Part shown: positions 51,738-60,681 of the stretch, in pieces
Layout of the letters: every line of letters begins with the position of its first letter
How positions within the stretch are numbered: the stretch's first letter is position 1
Assembly (NCBI RefSeq): GCF_000473065.1
Contig: NZ_AXAZ01000012.1
Coordinates: forward strand, 105,033 to 169,032
Source of the DNA: Bradyrhizobium sp. WSM1743
GTDB lineage: Bacteria; Pseudomonadota; Alphaproteobacteria; Rhizobiales; Xanthobacteraceae
DNA length: 64,000 bases
Direction: 5' to 3'
Translations under genes and position numbers: made by a program
The notes under the pieces: model-generated
Databases searched by the model: none
What the model saw: the letters and a program-made list of their open reading frames with translations, nothing else
Told to the model about the DNA's origin: nothing

Positions 51738-52210
51738 GACCCGTCCACGACCTTGACGGTCCCGTCCGGCTGGACGACGCCCTTGATGATCACCCCGGTG
51801 TCCGTATTGCGCACCGGGATCAGCGCGCCGGCCGCACCCGACTGCATCGCCGAGCCGTAAGTGACGATGGACAGACCGCTGTCCTCGACCACGACCTTGA
51901 CCATGGCGCCGCGGGCGACGGTCCAGGGATCCTCCACCGCATTGGTCGGGATCGGTTGGCCGGGCAGCAGCGCGCGCCGGGCCATGCGACCGACCAGGAC
52001 CTGACGTCCCTCGATGAACATGGCAACGCCGAGCAGGCTCGGAGCGAAGGCGCGCTCGGTGATCATCTCTTCCCGGATCAGCTCGCCGGCTCGGATCGCG
52101 ACGGCCGGCACGGGAAGCCGCTTCTCCTCGGCCGCAGCGACGCGCGCCGCGACGAGAATCAGCAGCACGGCGGCCAACCCGCGCATGATCAGGCCCACCC
52201 AGTTCAACAT
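51734..52210 (-). CDS. flgA: P-ring assembly chaperone FlgA
   Basis: A 158-residue secreted protein with a signal or membrane segment (IMRGLAAVLLILVAARVAAA) and the SAF-type domain (AVAIRAGELIREEMITERAF, RMARRALLPGQPIPTNAVED) typical of FlgA. It assists FlgI folding in the periplasm. The start at 52210 or at the ATG eight codons later are both possible. It lies 13 bp after flgG. Confidence 0.9.
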   Translation of the reverse strand: MLNWVGLIMRGLAAVLLILVAARVAAAEEKRLPVPAVAIRAGELIREEMITERAFAPSLLGVAMFIEGRQVLVGRMARRALLPGQPIPTNAVEDPWTVARGAMVKVVVEDSGLSIVTYGSAMQSGAAGALIPVRNTDTGVIIKGVVQPDGTVKVVDGS

Positions 52211-52223
52211 CAAGACACCAGAG

Positions 52224-53012
52224 CTAGCGCATGCCCTTCGAGACCGTCTGGGCCATTTCATCCGAGGCCTGAATGACCTTGGCGTTCATTTCGTAGGCGC
52301 GCTGCGCCGAGATCAATTCGGTGATTTCCTTGACCGGGTCGACGTTCGAGGCTTCGAGCCATTTCTGGTTGATCTTGCCGTAGCCGGCATCGCCCGGCAG
52401 ACCGACGACCGGCGTGCCGGATGCCGTGGTCTCGCGATAGAGATTTCCGCCCAGCGGCTCCAGGCCGGCTTCGTTGGCGAAGTTGGCGAGGTTGAGTTGG
52501 CCGATCTGCCGCGGATTCACTTCGGTGTCGAGCTTGGCAAACACCTGGCCGGTCTGGTTGACCGTGACCTCGACCGTCCCCTGCGGGATGGTGATCGCGG
52601 GATCCAGCAGGTAACCGTCAATCGTGACGAGCTGGGCGTTGGCGTTGACGTTGAACGAACCCGCACGGGTGTATTGCACCTCGTTGTTGGGTCCGAGCAC
52701 CTGAAACCAGCCGCGGCCGTTGATCGCAAGATCGTAGGGATTGCCGGTTTGCGTCAGCGCGCCCTGGATGTGCAGCTTGCGGATCGCCGCCGACTTGACG
52801 CCGAGGCCGAGATTGGCGCCTTCCGGAATCGGCGAGGAGCCGTTGGTGTTCGCGACACCCTGCATGCGGTCCATCTGGTAGAACAGGTCCGTGAACTCGG
52901 CGCGCGCCCGCTTGTATGAGGTCGAGTTGATGTTGGCGATGTTGTTCGCGATGACTTCGATGTTGGTCTGCTGGGCGTTCATGCCCGTGGCCGCAATGGC
53001 GAGCGATTTCAC
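52224..53012 (-). CDS. flgG: Distal rod protein FlgG
   Basis: A 262-residue protein of normal length, with [40 protein letters not shown] and a C-terminal [20 protein letters not shown]. It forms the distal rod. Upstream is fliE (18 bp). Confidence 0.96.
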   Translation of the reverse strand: MKSLAIAATGMNAQQTNIEVIANNIANINSTSYKRARAEFTDLFYQMDRMQGVANTNGSSPIPEGANLGLGVKSAAIRKLHIQGALTQTGNPYDLAINGRGWFQVLGPNNEVQYTRAGSFNVNANAQLVTIDGYLLDPAITIPQGTVEVTVNQTGQVFAKLDTEVNPRQIGQLNLANFANEAGLEPLGGNLYRETTASGTPVVGLPGDAGYGKINQKWLEASNVDPVKEITELISAQRAYEMNAKVIQASDEMAQTVSKGMR

Positions 53013-53030
53013 TATCGTTACTCCTTCAGA

Positions 53031-53360
53031 TCAAATCGACATCCGAACGACTTCTTGGTAGGCCTGCACGACCTTGTCGCGAACCGCGACCGCCGTCTGC
53101 AGGGCCTGCTCGGCCGACATCAGCGCTTCCACGACGCGGCGCGTCGATTCCTTGCCTTGCATCGCCGAGATCGACGCCGCTTCGCCCGCCTTCAGCGTCC
53201 CGATCGCGTCAGTCGTCACCTGCTTCATCACCGATTCGAAGCCGACGTCGTCACTGGTCTGGATCGCGGTGGTCGCCGCCGGCGCGACGGCCTGCGTCTC
53301 GGTCGCGCGGGCCGTCGCCTGGCCGGCGGATACCGCCGTAGATGAAATCGCCTCAAGCAT
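53031..53360 (-). CDS. fliE: MS-ring/rod adaptor FliE
   Basis: A 109-residue protein. The second half is the FliE helical pair (GEAASISAMQGKESTRRVVE, ALMSAEQALQTAVAVRDKVV, QAYQEVVRMSI). It anchors the rod to the MS ring and export gate. It is 2 bp after flgC. Confidence 0.93.
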   Translation of the reverse strand: MLEAISSTAVSAGQATARATETQAVAPAATTAIQTSDDVGFESVMKQVTTDAIGTLKAGEAASISAMQGKESTRRVVEALMSAEQALQTAVAVRDKVVQAYQEVVRMSI

Positions 53361-53362
53361 TG

Positions 53363-53779
53363 TCAGCTCCTTAAGAGGTCGATGGTCATGCCGAGCATGG
53401 ACCTCACCTGCTTCACGACCTGGAGATTGGCTTCATAGGACCGGTTGACCTCCCGCATGTCGGCCATCTCGATCATCATGTTCACGTTCGGCAGCTTGAC
53501 GTAGCCGGCCTTGTCGGCAGCGGGATGCCCCGGATCGTACTCGACACGGTACGGCGTGGTGTCGACCCCGATCTCCTTGACCTTCGCGAGCTGCGCGCCC
53601 GAGGCACGGTCCATCGCGGCGTCGAAGGTGATGGTCTTGCGCTGATACGGATCGGCGCCTGCGGTGCGTCCGGTCGAGGTGGCGTTCGCGAGGTTCTCCG
53701 AGACGATGCGCATGCGCGTCGACTGCGCTTCGAGCCCGGAGCTCGCGACCGTCAGAGAGGCGCTCAATGAGTCCAGCAT
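53363..53779 (-). CDS. flgC: Proximal rod protein FlgC
   Basis: A 138-residue rod protein with the motif [20 protein letters not shown] near the N-terminus, PYQRKTITF, and [20 protein letters not shown] at the C-terminus. Normal size. It is 11 bp after flgB. Confidence 0.95.
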   Translation of the reverse strand: MLDSLSASLTVASSGLEAQSTRMRIVSENLANATSTGRTAGADPYQRKTITFDAAMDRASGAQLAKVKEIGVDTTPYRVEYDPGHPAADKAGYVKLPNVNMMIEMADMREVNRSYEANLQVVKQVRSMLGMTIDLLRS

Positions 53780-53790
53780 GTCAGTTCACC

Positions 53791-54201
53791 TCAGGCCTTT
53801 GCACTCGACAGCACCATCCGGTGAAACGACCGCACGATCGCCGAATTCATCGAATAGTCGCGGCTGACGTCGCTGCCCTTGATCATTTCCTGCTCGAGGC
53901 TGACGGAGTTTCCGGAGTGAACCACTTCCCAGCTGTCCTTCTTCGCGGTCGCCCGCGTGTCGGTCTCGGTTGCGGACAATTGCATGTGCGACGGCGACGT
54001 CGTCGCAAGCCTGACCGGCATGCTGTCGAGCACCTTGTTGAACGGCTCGACGTCGCGCGCCCGAAAGCCCGGCGTGTTGGCGTTGGCGACGTTGGTGGCG
54101 ATGGTCGACTGGCGCAGTTCGAGATACCGCGCCTGCGACGATGCGAGTTCGAAGAGATAAAGCGGTCCCACGACGGCCCCATTCTGATCCATTCGGGACA
54201 A
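53791..54201 (-). CDS. flgB: Proximal rod protein FlgB
   Basis: A 136-residue rod protein. The rod motif appears as TIATNVANANTPGFRARDVE and the end as the SRDYSMNSAIVRSFHRMVLS helix. It lacks the classical first residues of enterobacterial FlgB, as in other rhizobia. It starts 55 bp after flhB. Confidence 0.93.
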   Translation of the reverse strand: MSRMDQNGAVVGPLYLFELASSQARYLELRQSTIATNVANANTPGFRARDVEPFNKVLDSMPVRLATTSPSHMQLSATETDTRATAKKDSWEVVHSGNSVSLEQEMIKGSDVSRDYSMNSAIVRSFHRMVLSSAKA

Positions 54202-54256
54202 GCCTAGGGCGTTAAGCTTTCGTCAAGCTGTTGCGCGAAGCACCATCCTCGGAAAT

Positions 54257-55342
54257 CTACTGAACCTTCTCGGGCCGCGGCGTCTGCTTGGATTGGAGGA
54301 AGTAGATTATCTCGGCGACCGGCCGGAAGAATTCCGCCGGAATCACCTGATCGACCTGGACCGCCTCGTAGAGCGCGCGCGCCAGCGCCTTGTTCTCGAT
54401 GACGGGGATTCGGTTCTGCTCGGCAACCTCGCGGATCTTCAGCGCGATCACGTCCATGCCCTTGGCCACCACGAGCGGCGCAGCGTTTTCCTCGCGCTTG
54501 TAGCGCAGCGCGATCGCAAAGTGCGTCGGATTGGCGATCACCAGCGTCGCGCGCGCGGCGGAGGCGATCATGCGTTGGCGCGAACGGTCGCGCGCCAGTG
54601 AGCGCAGGCGCGCCTTGATCAGCGGATCGCCTTCCGCCTGCTTGTGCTCGTCCTTGATCTCCTGCCGCGTCATGCGCAGCTCGCGTCGCCAATGGAAGCG
54701 CGCCCAGGCGAGGTCGATCGCCACCAGGACGATGGTCGCGATGCAGATCGCCGACACGATTCGCATCGCGATGTTGAGAATCATCTCCGGCAGCGCGACC
54801 GGATCGGTGTACATCGCCTCGAACGCCTTCGCTTCGGACGTGCGGAGCACGAAGGCGACGACGGCGGTCACCGCGGCAAGCTTGAACAGCGACTTGGCGA
54901 ACTCGATCAGGCCCTGCGTTCCGAACAACCGGCTCCAGCCGCTCACCGGGGAGATTCGCGACAAGTCCGGCTTGATGCGCTCGAGCACCAGGCGCGGCGC
55001 GTTCTGCAGCAGCGAAGCGGCGAGCCCGAACACCACCAGGATGACGACCAGCGGCACCAGGAACCGCAGTGCCTGGAGCCCGACCACGGTGAGCAGGTTC
55101 TGCGCGTCAGCGCCGGTAGAGAGCGGGAAGCCCTCGGGATCGTCGAGCAGACTTTTCAACGTCGGCGTCAATTGCTGCACGCCCTGGCCGATCAGGAACG
55201 CCTGGATCACCATCAGCGCGGCCATCGAGGCGAAAATGGAGGCCTCCCGAGAGACCGGAATCTTGCCCTGTTCGAGCGCATCGCGGACTTTCTTCTCGGT
55301 CGGCTCTTCTGTCTTGCTCTCCTGATCGGATGTTTCTGCCAT
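54257..55342 (-). CDS. flhB: Flagellar export switch protein FlhB
   Basis: A 361-residue membrane protein with four helices and the self-cleavage motif NPTH at residues 271-274 (VIANPTHFAIALRYKRE). The N-terminus is charged (SDQESKTEEPTEKKVRDALE), typical of FlhB. Autocleavage and FliK signal the switch from hook to filament export. It lies between fliG and flgB. Confidence 0.96.
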   Translation of the reverse strand: MAETSDQESKTEEPTEKKVRDALEQGKIPVSREASIFASMAALMVIQAFLIGQGVQQLTPTLKSLLDDPEGFPLSTGADAQNLLTVVGLQALRFLVPLVVILVVFGLAASLLQNAPRLVLERIKPDLSRISPVSGWSRLFGTQGLIEFAKSLFKLAAVTAVVAFVLRTSEAKAFEAMYTDPVALPEMILNIAMRIVSAICIATIVLVAIDLAWARFHWRRELRMTRQEIKDEHKQAEGDPLIKARLRSLARDRSRQRMIASAARATLVIANPTHFAIALRYKREENAAPLVVAKGMDVIALKIREVAEQNRIPVIENKALARALYEAVQVDQVIPAEFFRPVAEIIYFLQSKQTPRPEKVQ

Positions 55343-55355
55343 GCCCGTTCAGCGG

Positions 55356-56396
55356 TCAGCGAAAGACCAGCTCATCCTCCTGCTCGGGGTTGAGCTCGAT
55401 TTCGCCCTTCTCCGCCAGTTCGAGCGCGAGGTCGGTGATCACGCGCCGCGCCTCCAGCACGTCGCGCTGGTTGGACGGCTCGCCGATGGCGAGCTCGTGC
55501 TCGACGACGCGGCGGACGCGCGAGGCGACCGAGGACAGGATCAGCTCGCGGAAGTTCTTGTCGGTGCCCTTCAGCGCGACGACGATGCGATCGGTCGGCA
55601 CCTGGTCGAAGATCATGGTGCGCGCCTTCGGCGTCAGGTTGACCACGTCGTCGAAGGTGAACAGCAGCTCCTTGAGCACTTCGGCCGACTTCGGCCGCTT
55701 CTCCGACAGGCTCTTCAGCATGTCCTCGATGTGGCCGCGTTCCATCTTGTTGATGATATCGGCGACGCGGGCGTAGGTGTCAGCGCCAAGGTTGCGGGCG
55801 AAGTTCAGCGTCAGGTCCTCATGCAGCGTCTTCTCGATGATGCGCATGGCGTCGTCGACGATCGGCTTGAGGCTCAGGACGCGCCGCATCAGTTCGTTGC
55901 GCAGGCTCGATGGCAGCTGGCTCATGACCTTGGCGGCGCAGGCCGGCTTGACCTTGGACAGGATCAGCGCCGCGGTCTGCGGATGCTCCTTGGACAGGTA
56001 GCTCGCCAGCGAGTTTTCCGACACCGACGAGACGCGGTCCCACACCGAGCGGCTCGAATTGCCGAGCAGATCCGACATGATCTGCGAGACCTGGTCGGCC
56101 GGAAGCACGTCGCCGAGCACGGCTTCCAGTCCGCCGAGCGTGCCGAGAATGTTCGCGCCCATCGAGAACTGCTGGGCGAACTCCTCAACGATTCCCTCGA
56201 GCTCCTGCGCGGTGATCGGCCGCAGCTCCGCCGCCGCCTTGGTGACGATGCGGATCTCCTGCGGCTCGAACTGCTGCAGCACGCTCGCCGCCGCCTGCCG
56301 GCCCATCGCCAGCAGGAGCGCGGCGACCTTTTCCGTGCCGCCCAGCGTGGTAACGCCTCGCTGCTTGACGGGAGCGATGCCGACCGGTGCCGCCAT
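55356..56396 (-). CDS. fliG: Motor switch protein FliG
   Basis: A 346-residue protein of normal length with the three FliG domains: KVAALLLAMGRQAAASVLQQ at the start, KVKPACAAKVMSQLPSSLRN in the centre, and the C-terminal charged torque helix (TDRIVVALKGTDKNFRELIL, followed by SSVASRVRRVVEHELAIGEP). It links FliF to FliM and interacts with MotA. It is 2 bp after fliN. Confidence 0.95.
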   Translation of the reverse strand: MAAPVGIAPVKQRGVTTLGGTEKVAALLLAMGRQAAASVLQQFEPQEIRIVTKAAAELRPITAQELEGIVEEFAQQFSMGANILGTLGGLEAVLGDVLPADQVSQIMSDLLGNSSRSVWDRVSSVSENSLASYLSKEHPQTAALILSKVKPACAAKVMSQLPSSLRNELMRRVLSLKPIVDDAMRIIEKTLHEDLTLNFARNLGADTYARVADIINKMERGHIEDMLKSLSEKRPKSAEVLKELLFTFDDVVNLTPKARTMIFDQVPTDRIVVALKGTDKNFRELILSSVASRVRRVVEHELAIGEPSNQRDVLEARRVITDLALELAEKGEIELNPEQEDELVFR

Positions 56397-56398
56397 GG

Positions 56399-56773
56399 TC
56401 AGGTATCACCCTGCCCCAGCGGCCCGACGATCTCCGTGAGCGAGACGCCGAAGCGCGAATTGTCCTCTTCGACGACGACCACCTCGCCGCGGGCGACGAT
56501 GCGGCCGTTGACGACGACATCGACGGGCTCCCCGACCCGGTGATCGAGCGGAACCACCGCGCCGCGTCCGAGCTTCATCAGGTTTGCCACCGGAATGGTC
56601 GCCGATCCGAGCACCACCTGCATGGTGACGGGAATGCGCAGGATGGCGTCGACATTGGCAAACTTGCCGGTCTCCTCGGCCGTGCGCTGGGCGATCTCCG
56701 CCAGCCGCTCCAGCGGAGACGTCTCGGCCTCTGCCGATGCAGGTGCAGACTCATAGTCGAAAGATTGCGCCAT
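56399..56773 (-). CDS. fliN: Motor switch protein FliN
   Basis: A 124-residue protein with an SpoA domain: FANVDAILRIPVTMQVVLGS, TIPVANLMKLGRGAVVPLDH and GRIVARGEVVVVEEDNSRFG. FliN forms the lower C ring and helps recruit the export ATPase complex. It is preceded by 76 bp without a gene. Confidence 0.95.
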   Translation of the reverse strand: MAQSFDYESAPASAEAETSPLERLAEIAQRTAEETGKFANVDAILRIPVTMQVVLGSATIPVANLMKLGRGAVVPLDHRVGEPVDVVVNGRIVARGEVVVVEEDNSRFGVSLTEIVGPLGQGDT

Positions 56774-56849
56774 TTGTTATCGCCTCTTGGTATTTCCGCT
56801 CCCGGAGCGCCGTGGCGTTCCGATCGTATTCGTGCTGCCGGCTTCGGCT

Positions 56850-57161
56850 TCAATGCTTGTTCAGGTCGGCGCCTGCGGTCGCGGCGGGCGCGAGCCCGCT
56901 CCGCGCATCGAGCGCCGCGATCGCCTCGTGGGCCTGATCGATCTTCGTGCTCAGCACGTTGGCGAGCCGTCCGAGATTTGCGGTGGAATCGTGCGCCGCC
57001 GTGATGACCGTGTCGAAGGCGCCCGCCGTCTCGTGCACGATGGTCGAGAATTCGCCCTGATAGCTGCGCAACCGCGCCAGCTCTCGGTGCATCCTGGTCA
57101 CCCGCATGCTGGTGAAGGCGAGCGCAATCAGCAGCACGACATCAACGAGATAGGATATCAT
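56850..57161 (-). CDS. Small membrane protein with coiled coil between fliM and fliN
   Basis: A 103-residue protein with one N-terminal membrane helix (YLVDVVLLIALAFTSMRVTR) and a coiled-coil region (MHRELARLRSYQGEFSTIVH, then ANLGRLANVLSTKIDQAHEA). Similar small proteins (DUF6468-like, by recollection) occur in other alphaproteobacterial flagellar operons. Function is unknown. The start ATG at 57161 is inside the last 20 bp of fliM, so it is translationally coupled. Confidence 0.75.
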   Translation of the reverse strand: MISYLVDVVLLIALAFTSMRVTRMHRELARLRSYQGEFSTIVHETAGAFDTVITAAHDSTANLGRLANVLSTKIDQAHEAIAALDARSGLAPAATAGADLNKH

Positions 57162-58083
57162 CGACGAACTCCCGCTTCTGATCGACGGGATCTGCCACCT
57201 GCATGGCGTAATAGCCATCAAGCTGGCCGATCTGACACCAGAACAGCACCTGATTGTTGCTTTCGAGACGGGCCAGCGTGCGCGGCGTGGCCTCGAGCTC
57301 GAGCACCTGCCCGACCTTGAACTTCACGACGTCGCCGAGCGTCACCATCTTCTCGTCGAGCACCGCGCTGAGCGTCACCTCGGTCCGGTGGACCTCGCTC
57401 TCCATCTGCTCGCGCCAGCGTGGGTCGGCTGCGCGACCATCGCTGACGACGACATGAGCGAGCTTCTGGCGGAGCGGATTGAGCGCGGAGTGCGGAATGA
57501 TGAGGAACATCTGGCCGCCGCGGTAGAGCGCCTGCAGCATGATGTTTGCGCAGATCGACATGTTGCCGCTCCGCCCGATCGCCAGCGAAGCCATCGCCGT
57601 CTCGACCCGCTCTACGCGAAAGGTGACGTTCGAAGTGCCGGCGAAGGCGGATTGCAGCGCCTTGGCGAAACGTTCGAACAGCGCCTGCACCAGGCGGAGC
57701 TCGATGTTCGAGAAAGAGCGCTCGACGTCGAGCGGCGGCTCGGCGCCGTCGGAGCCGAACATCGCCTCGACCATCGTGAACACGAAGTCACGGTCGAGCA
57801 TGATGATGACGCGCGAGTCCCACTGCTCGGCATAGAGCACCGCCGCGACCGCGTTGGCCTCGTAGTCCTTGATGATGTCGCCGACCCGGTCGTTGGTAAT
57901 GCCGTTGACCGAGAAATAGCAGGGCGTTCCAGCCATCGGCTGCAGGCTGTCGGTGCACGATGCGGCCATGCGATCGAAGATCACATTGAGCATCGGCATA
58001 CGATCGATCGATATGCCGGCGGCGTCCAGCAGGTAGTTCGGCAGCTGCTTGCGCTGATCGACTTCGACGTCTTCCATCATCAT
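57142..58083 (-). CDS. fliM: Motor switch protein FliM
   Basis: A 313-residue protein. The CheC-like middle domain (RMAASCTDSLQPMAGTPCYF in family register, then MLDRDFVFTMVEAMFGSDGA) and C-terminal SpoA domain (LGDVVKFKVGQVLELEATPR) are clear. The N-terminal CheY-binding segment (LSQxEID type) is not obvious: the text starts MMMEDVEVDQRKQLPNYLLD. The start overlaps motA by 4 bp. Confidence 0.93.
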   Translation of the reverse strand: MMMEDVEVDQRKQLPNYLLDAAGISIDRMPMLNVIFDRMAASCTDSLQPMAGTPCYFSVNGITNDRVGDIIKDYEANAVAAVLYAEQWDSRVIIMLDRDFVFTMVEAMFGSDGAEPPLDVERSFSNIELRLVQALFERFAKALQSAFAGTSNVTFRVERVETAMASLAIGRSGNMSICANIMLQALYRGGQMFLIIPHSALNPLRQKLAHVVVSDGRAADPRWREQMESEVHRTEVTLSAVLDEKMVTLGDVVKFKVGQVLELEATPRTLARLESNNQVLFWCQIGQLDGYYAMQVADPVDQKREFVDDILSR

Positions 58084-58979
58084 GCGCGCGCCGCCTTGGG
58101 TTCAGCATCGGCAACGACGGCCTTGGGACCTGCGATGGTCTCGTTCTCGACGACGTCGATCGAGGGACGCTCGCTGCTCGAGATCATCTTGCGGCCGTGC
58201 TCGACGGCGATCTGCGGCATGGCGCCGTTCATGAACGCCAGCAGCGTCTGCTTGACGATGATGTAGGGCCGGCACTTCTTCTCGCGCGTCATCTTGATCT
58301 TGATCGCGAAGGGCGAAATGATGCCGTAGGACAGGAAGATGCCGGCGAAGGTGCCGACGAGGGCGGCGCCGATGAAGCCACCCAGCAGCTTCGGCGACTG
58401 GTCGAGCGCGCCCATCGCCTTGATGACGCCGAGCACCGCGGCGACGATGCCGAGGGCCGGCATCGCCTCCGAGACCGTCACCAGCGCATGGTAAGGTGCC
58501 AGCTTGCCCTTCACGATGGTGTGGATCTCCTCGTCCATCAGCGCTTCGATTTCGTGCGTACGCGCGTTGCCCATGATGATGAGGCGGACATAGTCGCAGA
58601 TGAACTGGAGCAGCGAGGGATCCCCGAGCACGCTGGGGAATGCCTTGAAGATCTCGGACGACGAGGGATCGTCGATATGCGCCTCCACCTCGTTGCGGCC
58701 CTTGCCCCGCAGCTCACGCATCAGGGCGTGCAGCGCGCCGAGCAGGTCGAGGTAATAGCGCTGTCCCGGCACCGCGTTGGTGATGGCCTGCATGCAGGCG
58801 ACCCCGCTGTCCACGACCGTCTTCCATGGATTGGCCAGGATGAAGGTGCCGACCGCGGTACCTATGATGATGACGAATTCCCACGGCTGCATGAGCACGG
58901 CCAGGTGTCCGCCCATGGCGGCAAAGCCGCCGAGCAGCGCCGCTACCGTGATGAAAATCCCCACGAAACTGCCCAACAC
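58080..58979 (-). CDS. motA: Stator protein MotA
   Basis: A 299-residue protein with four membrane helices. It opens LGSFVGIFITVAALLGGFAA and continues with WEFVIIIGTAVGTFILANPW and MPALGIVAAVLGVIKAMGAL. The cytoplasmic loop has charged residues that touch FliG. I use GTG at 58979 with GGAG upstream, since this matches the family N-terminus. The frame stays open to 59132, but that would overlap the divergent gene and add 51 unrelated residues. First gene of the long motA-fliP unit. Confidence 0.92.
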   Translation of the reverse strand: MLGSFVGIFITVAALLGGFAAMGGHLAVLMQPWEFVIIIGTAVGTFILANPWKTVVDSGVACMQAITNAVPGQRYYLDLLGALHALMRELRGKGRNEVEAHIDDPSSSEIFKAFPSVLGDPSLLQFICDYVRLIIMGNARTHEIEALMDEEIHTIVKGKLAPYHALVTVSEAMPALGIVAAVLGVIKAMGALDQSPKLLGGFIGAALVGTFAGIFLSYGIISPFAIKIKMTREKKCRPYIIVKQTLLAFMNGAMPQIAVEHGRKMISSSERPSIDVVENETIAGPKAVVADAEPKAARA

Positions 58980-59118
58980 GCCGCTCCATCGCCGATCCCA
59001 CTGGGAATACCTAGTCGGCGACGCTTGCGCGAAGCTGGCTCCTTCGTCGCCAGCCCCGCGCAAGCAATTGGCGGCAGCTTGAAGCGGTGTCGCAACGGCG
59101 GCCAGAGGGGCGCGTGTC

Positions 59119-59907
59119 ATGCTATCCACCATCGCGGACTACACCAGGCTGACCAAGGACATGGGCAAGTCGCTGACGCAGGTCGCGAAGCAGCCGGACG
59201 TCAGCCGCGAGACCGATTATTTCCTCAGCCATATCGGCAAGGTGAAGACCATCGACGATTTCCTGAAGGACTATCGTCTCTATTCCTACGCGATGAAGGC
59301 CTATGGCCTCAGCGACATGACCTATGCCAAGGCTTTCATGCGCAAGGTGCTGACCGAGGGGGTTGCGAGCAAGGACGCCTTCGCCAACAAGCTGACCGAC
59401 ACCCGCTACCGGCAATTCGCAACCGCCTTCAATTTCGCCGCACTCGGCGACAAGGCGACCCAGACCGCCGCGGCCACGACCGGCACCGCGACCCAATACG
59501 TCACGCAGACGATGGAGGAGAAGGCCGGCGATCAGAACGAAGGCCTGCGTCTGGCGCTGTATTTCACCCGCAAGGCTTCCACGATCACGACCGCCTACCA
59601 GATCCTCGCGGACAAGGCGCTGACGCAGGTGGTGCAGACCGCGCTCGGCCTGCCGGCGACGATCAGCTCGGCCGATATCGACGCCCAGGCCAAGATGATC
59701 GCGAGCAAGGTCAAGCTCACCGACTTCCAGGACCCGGCCAAGGTGACCAAGTTCGTGCAGCGCTTTGCGGCGATGTGGGATGCGACCCAGGCCCAGAGCG
59801 ACAGCTCGACCAATCCCGCGCTGGTCCTGATCGCCGGCGCCGCGACGTCGATCAGCATGGATACCAACGTGCTCACGACACTTCAGAACATCAAGTTCAA
59901 CAGGTAA
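59119..59907 (+). CDS. DUF1217-type flagellar protein
   Basis: A 262-residue mostly helical protein: MLSTIADYTRLTKDMGKSLT, ETDYFLSHIGKVKTIDDFLK, AFMRKVLTEGVASKDAFANK. DUF1217 proteins are found in flagellar loci of rhizobia and relatives, with an unknown role. It starts behind AGAGGGG, divergent from motA, and is 3 bp before flgF. It may be an exported rod or hook component or an assembly factor (inference). Confidence 0.85.
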   Translation: MLSTIADYTRLTKDMGKSLTQVAKQPDVSRETDYFLSHIGKVKTIDDFLKDYRLYSYAMKAYGLSDMTYAKAFMRKVLTEGVASKDAFANKLTDTRYRQFATAFNFAALGDKATQTAAATTGTATQYVTQTMEEKAGDQNEGLRLALYFTRKASTITTAYQILADKALTQVVQTALGLPATISSADIDAQAKMIASKVKLTDFQDPAKVTKFVQRFAAMWDATQAQSDSSTNPALVLIAGAATSISMDTNVLTTLQNIKFNR

Positions 59908-59910
59908 GTC

Positions 59911-60639
59911 ATGCAATCGGCTCTGTATGTGGGATTGTCGGCGCAGGTCGCCCTCGAAAAGCGCCTCCAGACGATCGCCAACAACGTCGCCAACGTCAAC
60001 ACGGCGGCCTTCCGCACCGACGTGGTGAAGTTCGAGACCGTGCTGTCCAAGGCGGGGCCAACCCCGGTGGCGTTCTCCTCGCCTGGCGACAACATCATCT
60101 CGCGCGAGATGGGCAACATCACCGAGAGCGGCAACCCGCTCGACGTCGCGGTGGTCGGCCAGGGCTGGATCGCCTTCGCCGGTCCGAACGGCACGGTCTA
60201 CACGCGCGACGGCCGCCTCCAGATCGCCCCCAACGGCGATCTTCAGACCGTGAGCGGCTTCCCGGTCGTCGATTCCGGCGGCGCGCAGATCACGCTCGAC
60301 CCGAACGGCGGACCGATCTCGATCGCGCGCAGCGGCGCGATCACCCAGGACAACAACGAGATCGGCACCATCGGCCTGTTCAACATCCCGGCCGACGCCA
60401 ATCTCGAACGCTACGGCAATTCTGGCGTGACACCCGACCGGCCTGCGACCGCCATCGCCGATTTCTCCCGGGACGGCTTCAAGCAAGGCTATGTCGAGGG
60501 TTCCGGCGCCAATCCGATGCTCGAATTGACGCGGCTGATCTCGGCCTCGCGCGCCTTCGACGGCACCAACTCGATGATCGAGGGCACCGAGAGCTCGCTC
60601 CAGAACGCGATCCGGACGCTCGGCGAACCCGGCAAGTAG
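59911..60639 (+). CDS. flgF: Proximal rod protein FlgF
   Basis: A 242-residue rod protein with LQTIANNVANVNTAAFRTDV near the N-terminus and ELTRLISASRAFDGTNSMIE at the C-terminus. It forms the proximal rod with FlgB and FlgC. It follows the DUF1217 gene by 3 bp. Confidence 0.95.
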   Translation: MQSALYVGLSAQVALEKRLQTIANNVANVNTAAFRTDVVKFETVLSKAGPTPVAFSSPGDNIISREMGNITESGNPLDVAVVGQGWIAFAGPNGTVYTRDGRLQIAPNGDLQTVSGFPVVDSGGAQITLDPNGGPISIARSGAITQDNNEIGTIGLFNIPADANLERYGNSGVTPDRPATAIADFSRDGFKQGYVEGSGANPMLELTRLISASRAFDGTNSMIEGTESSLQNAIRTLGEPGK

Positions 60640-60681
60640 ACCGCGCCTCGCGCGCATTGAGATTGAGGTTGGACGGTTTCC

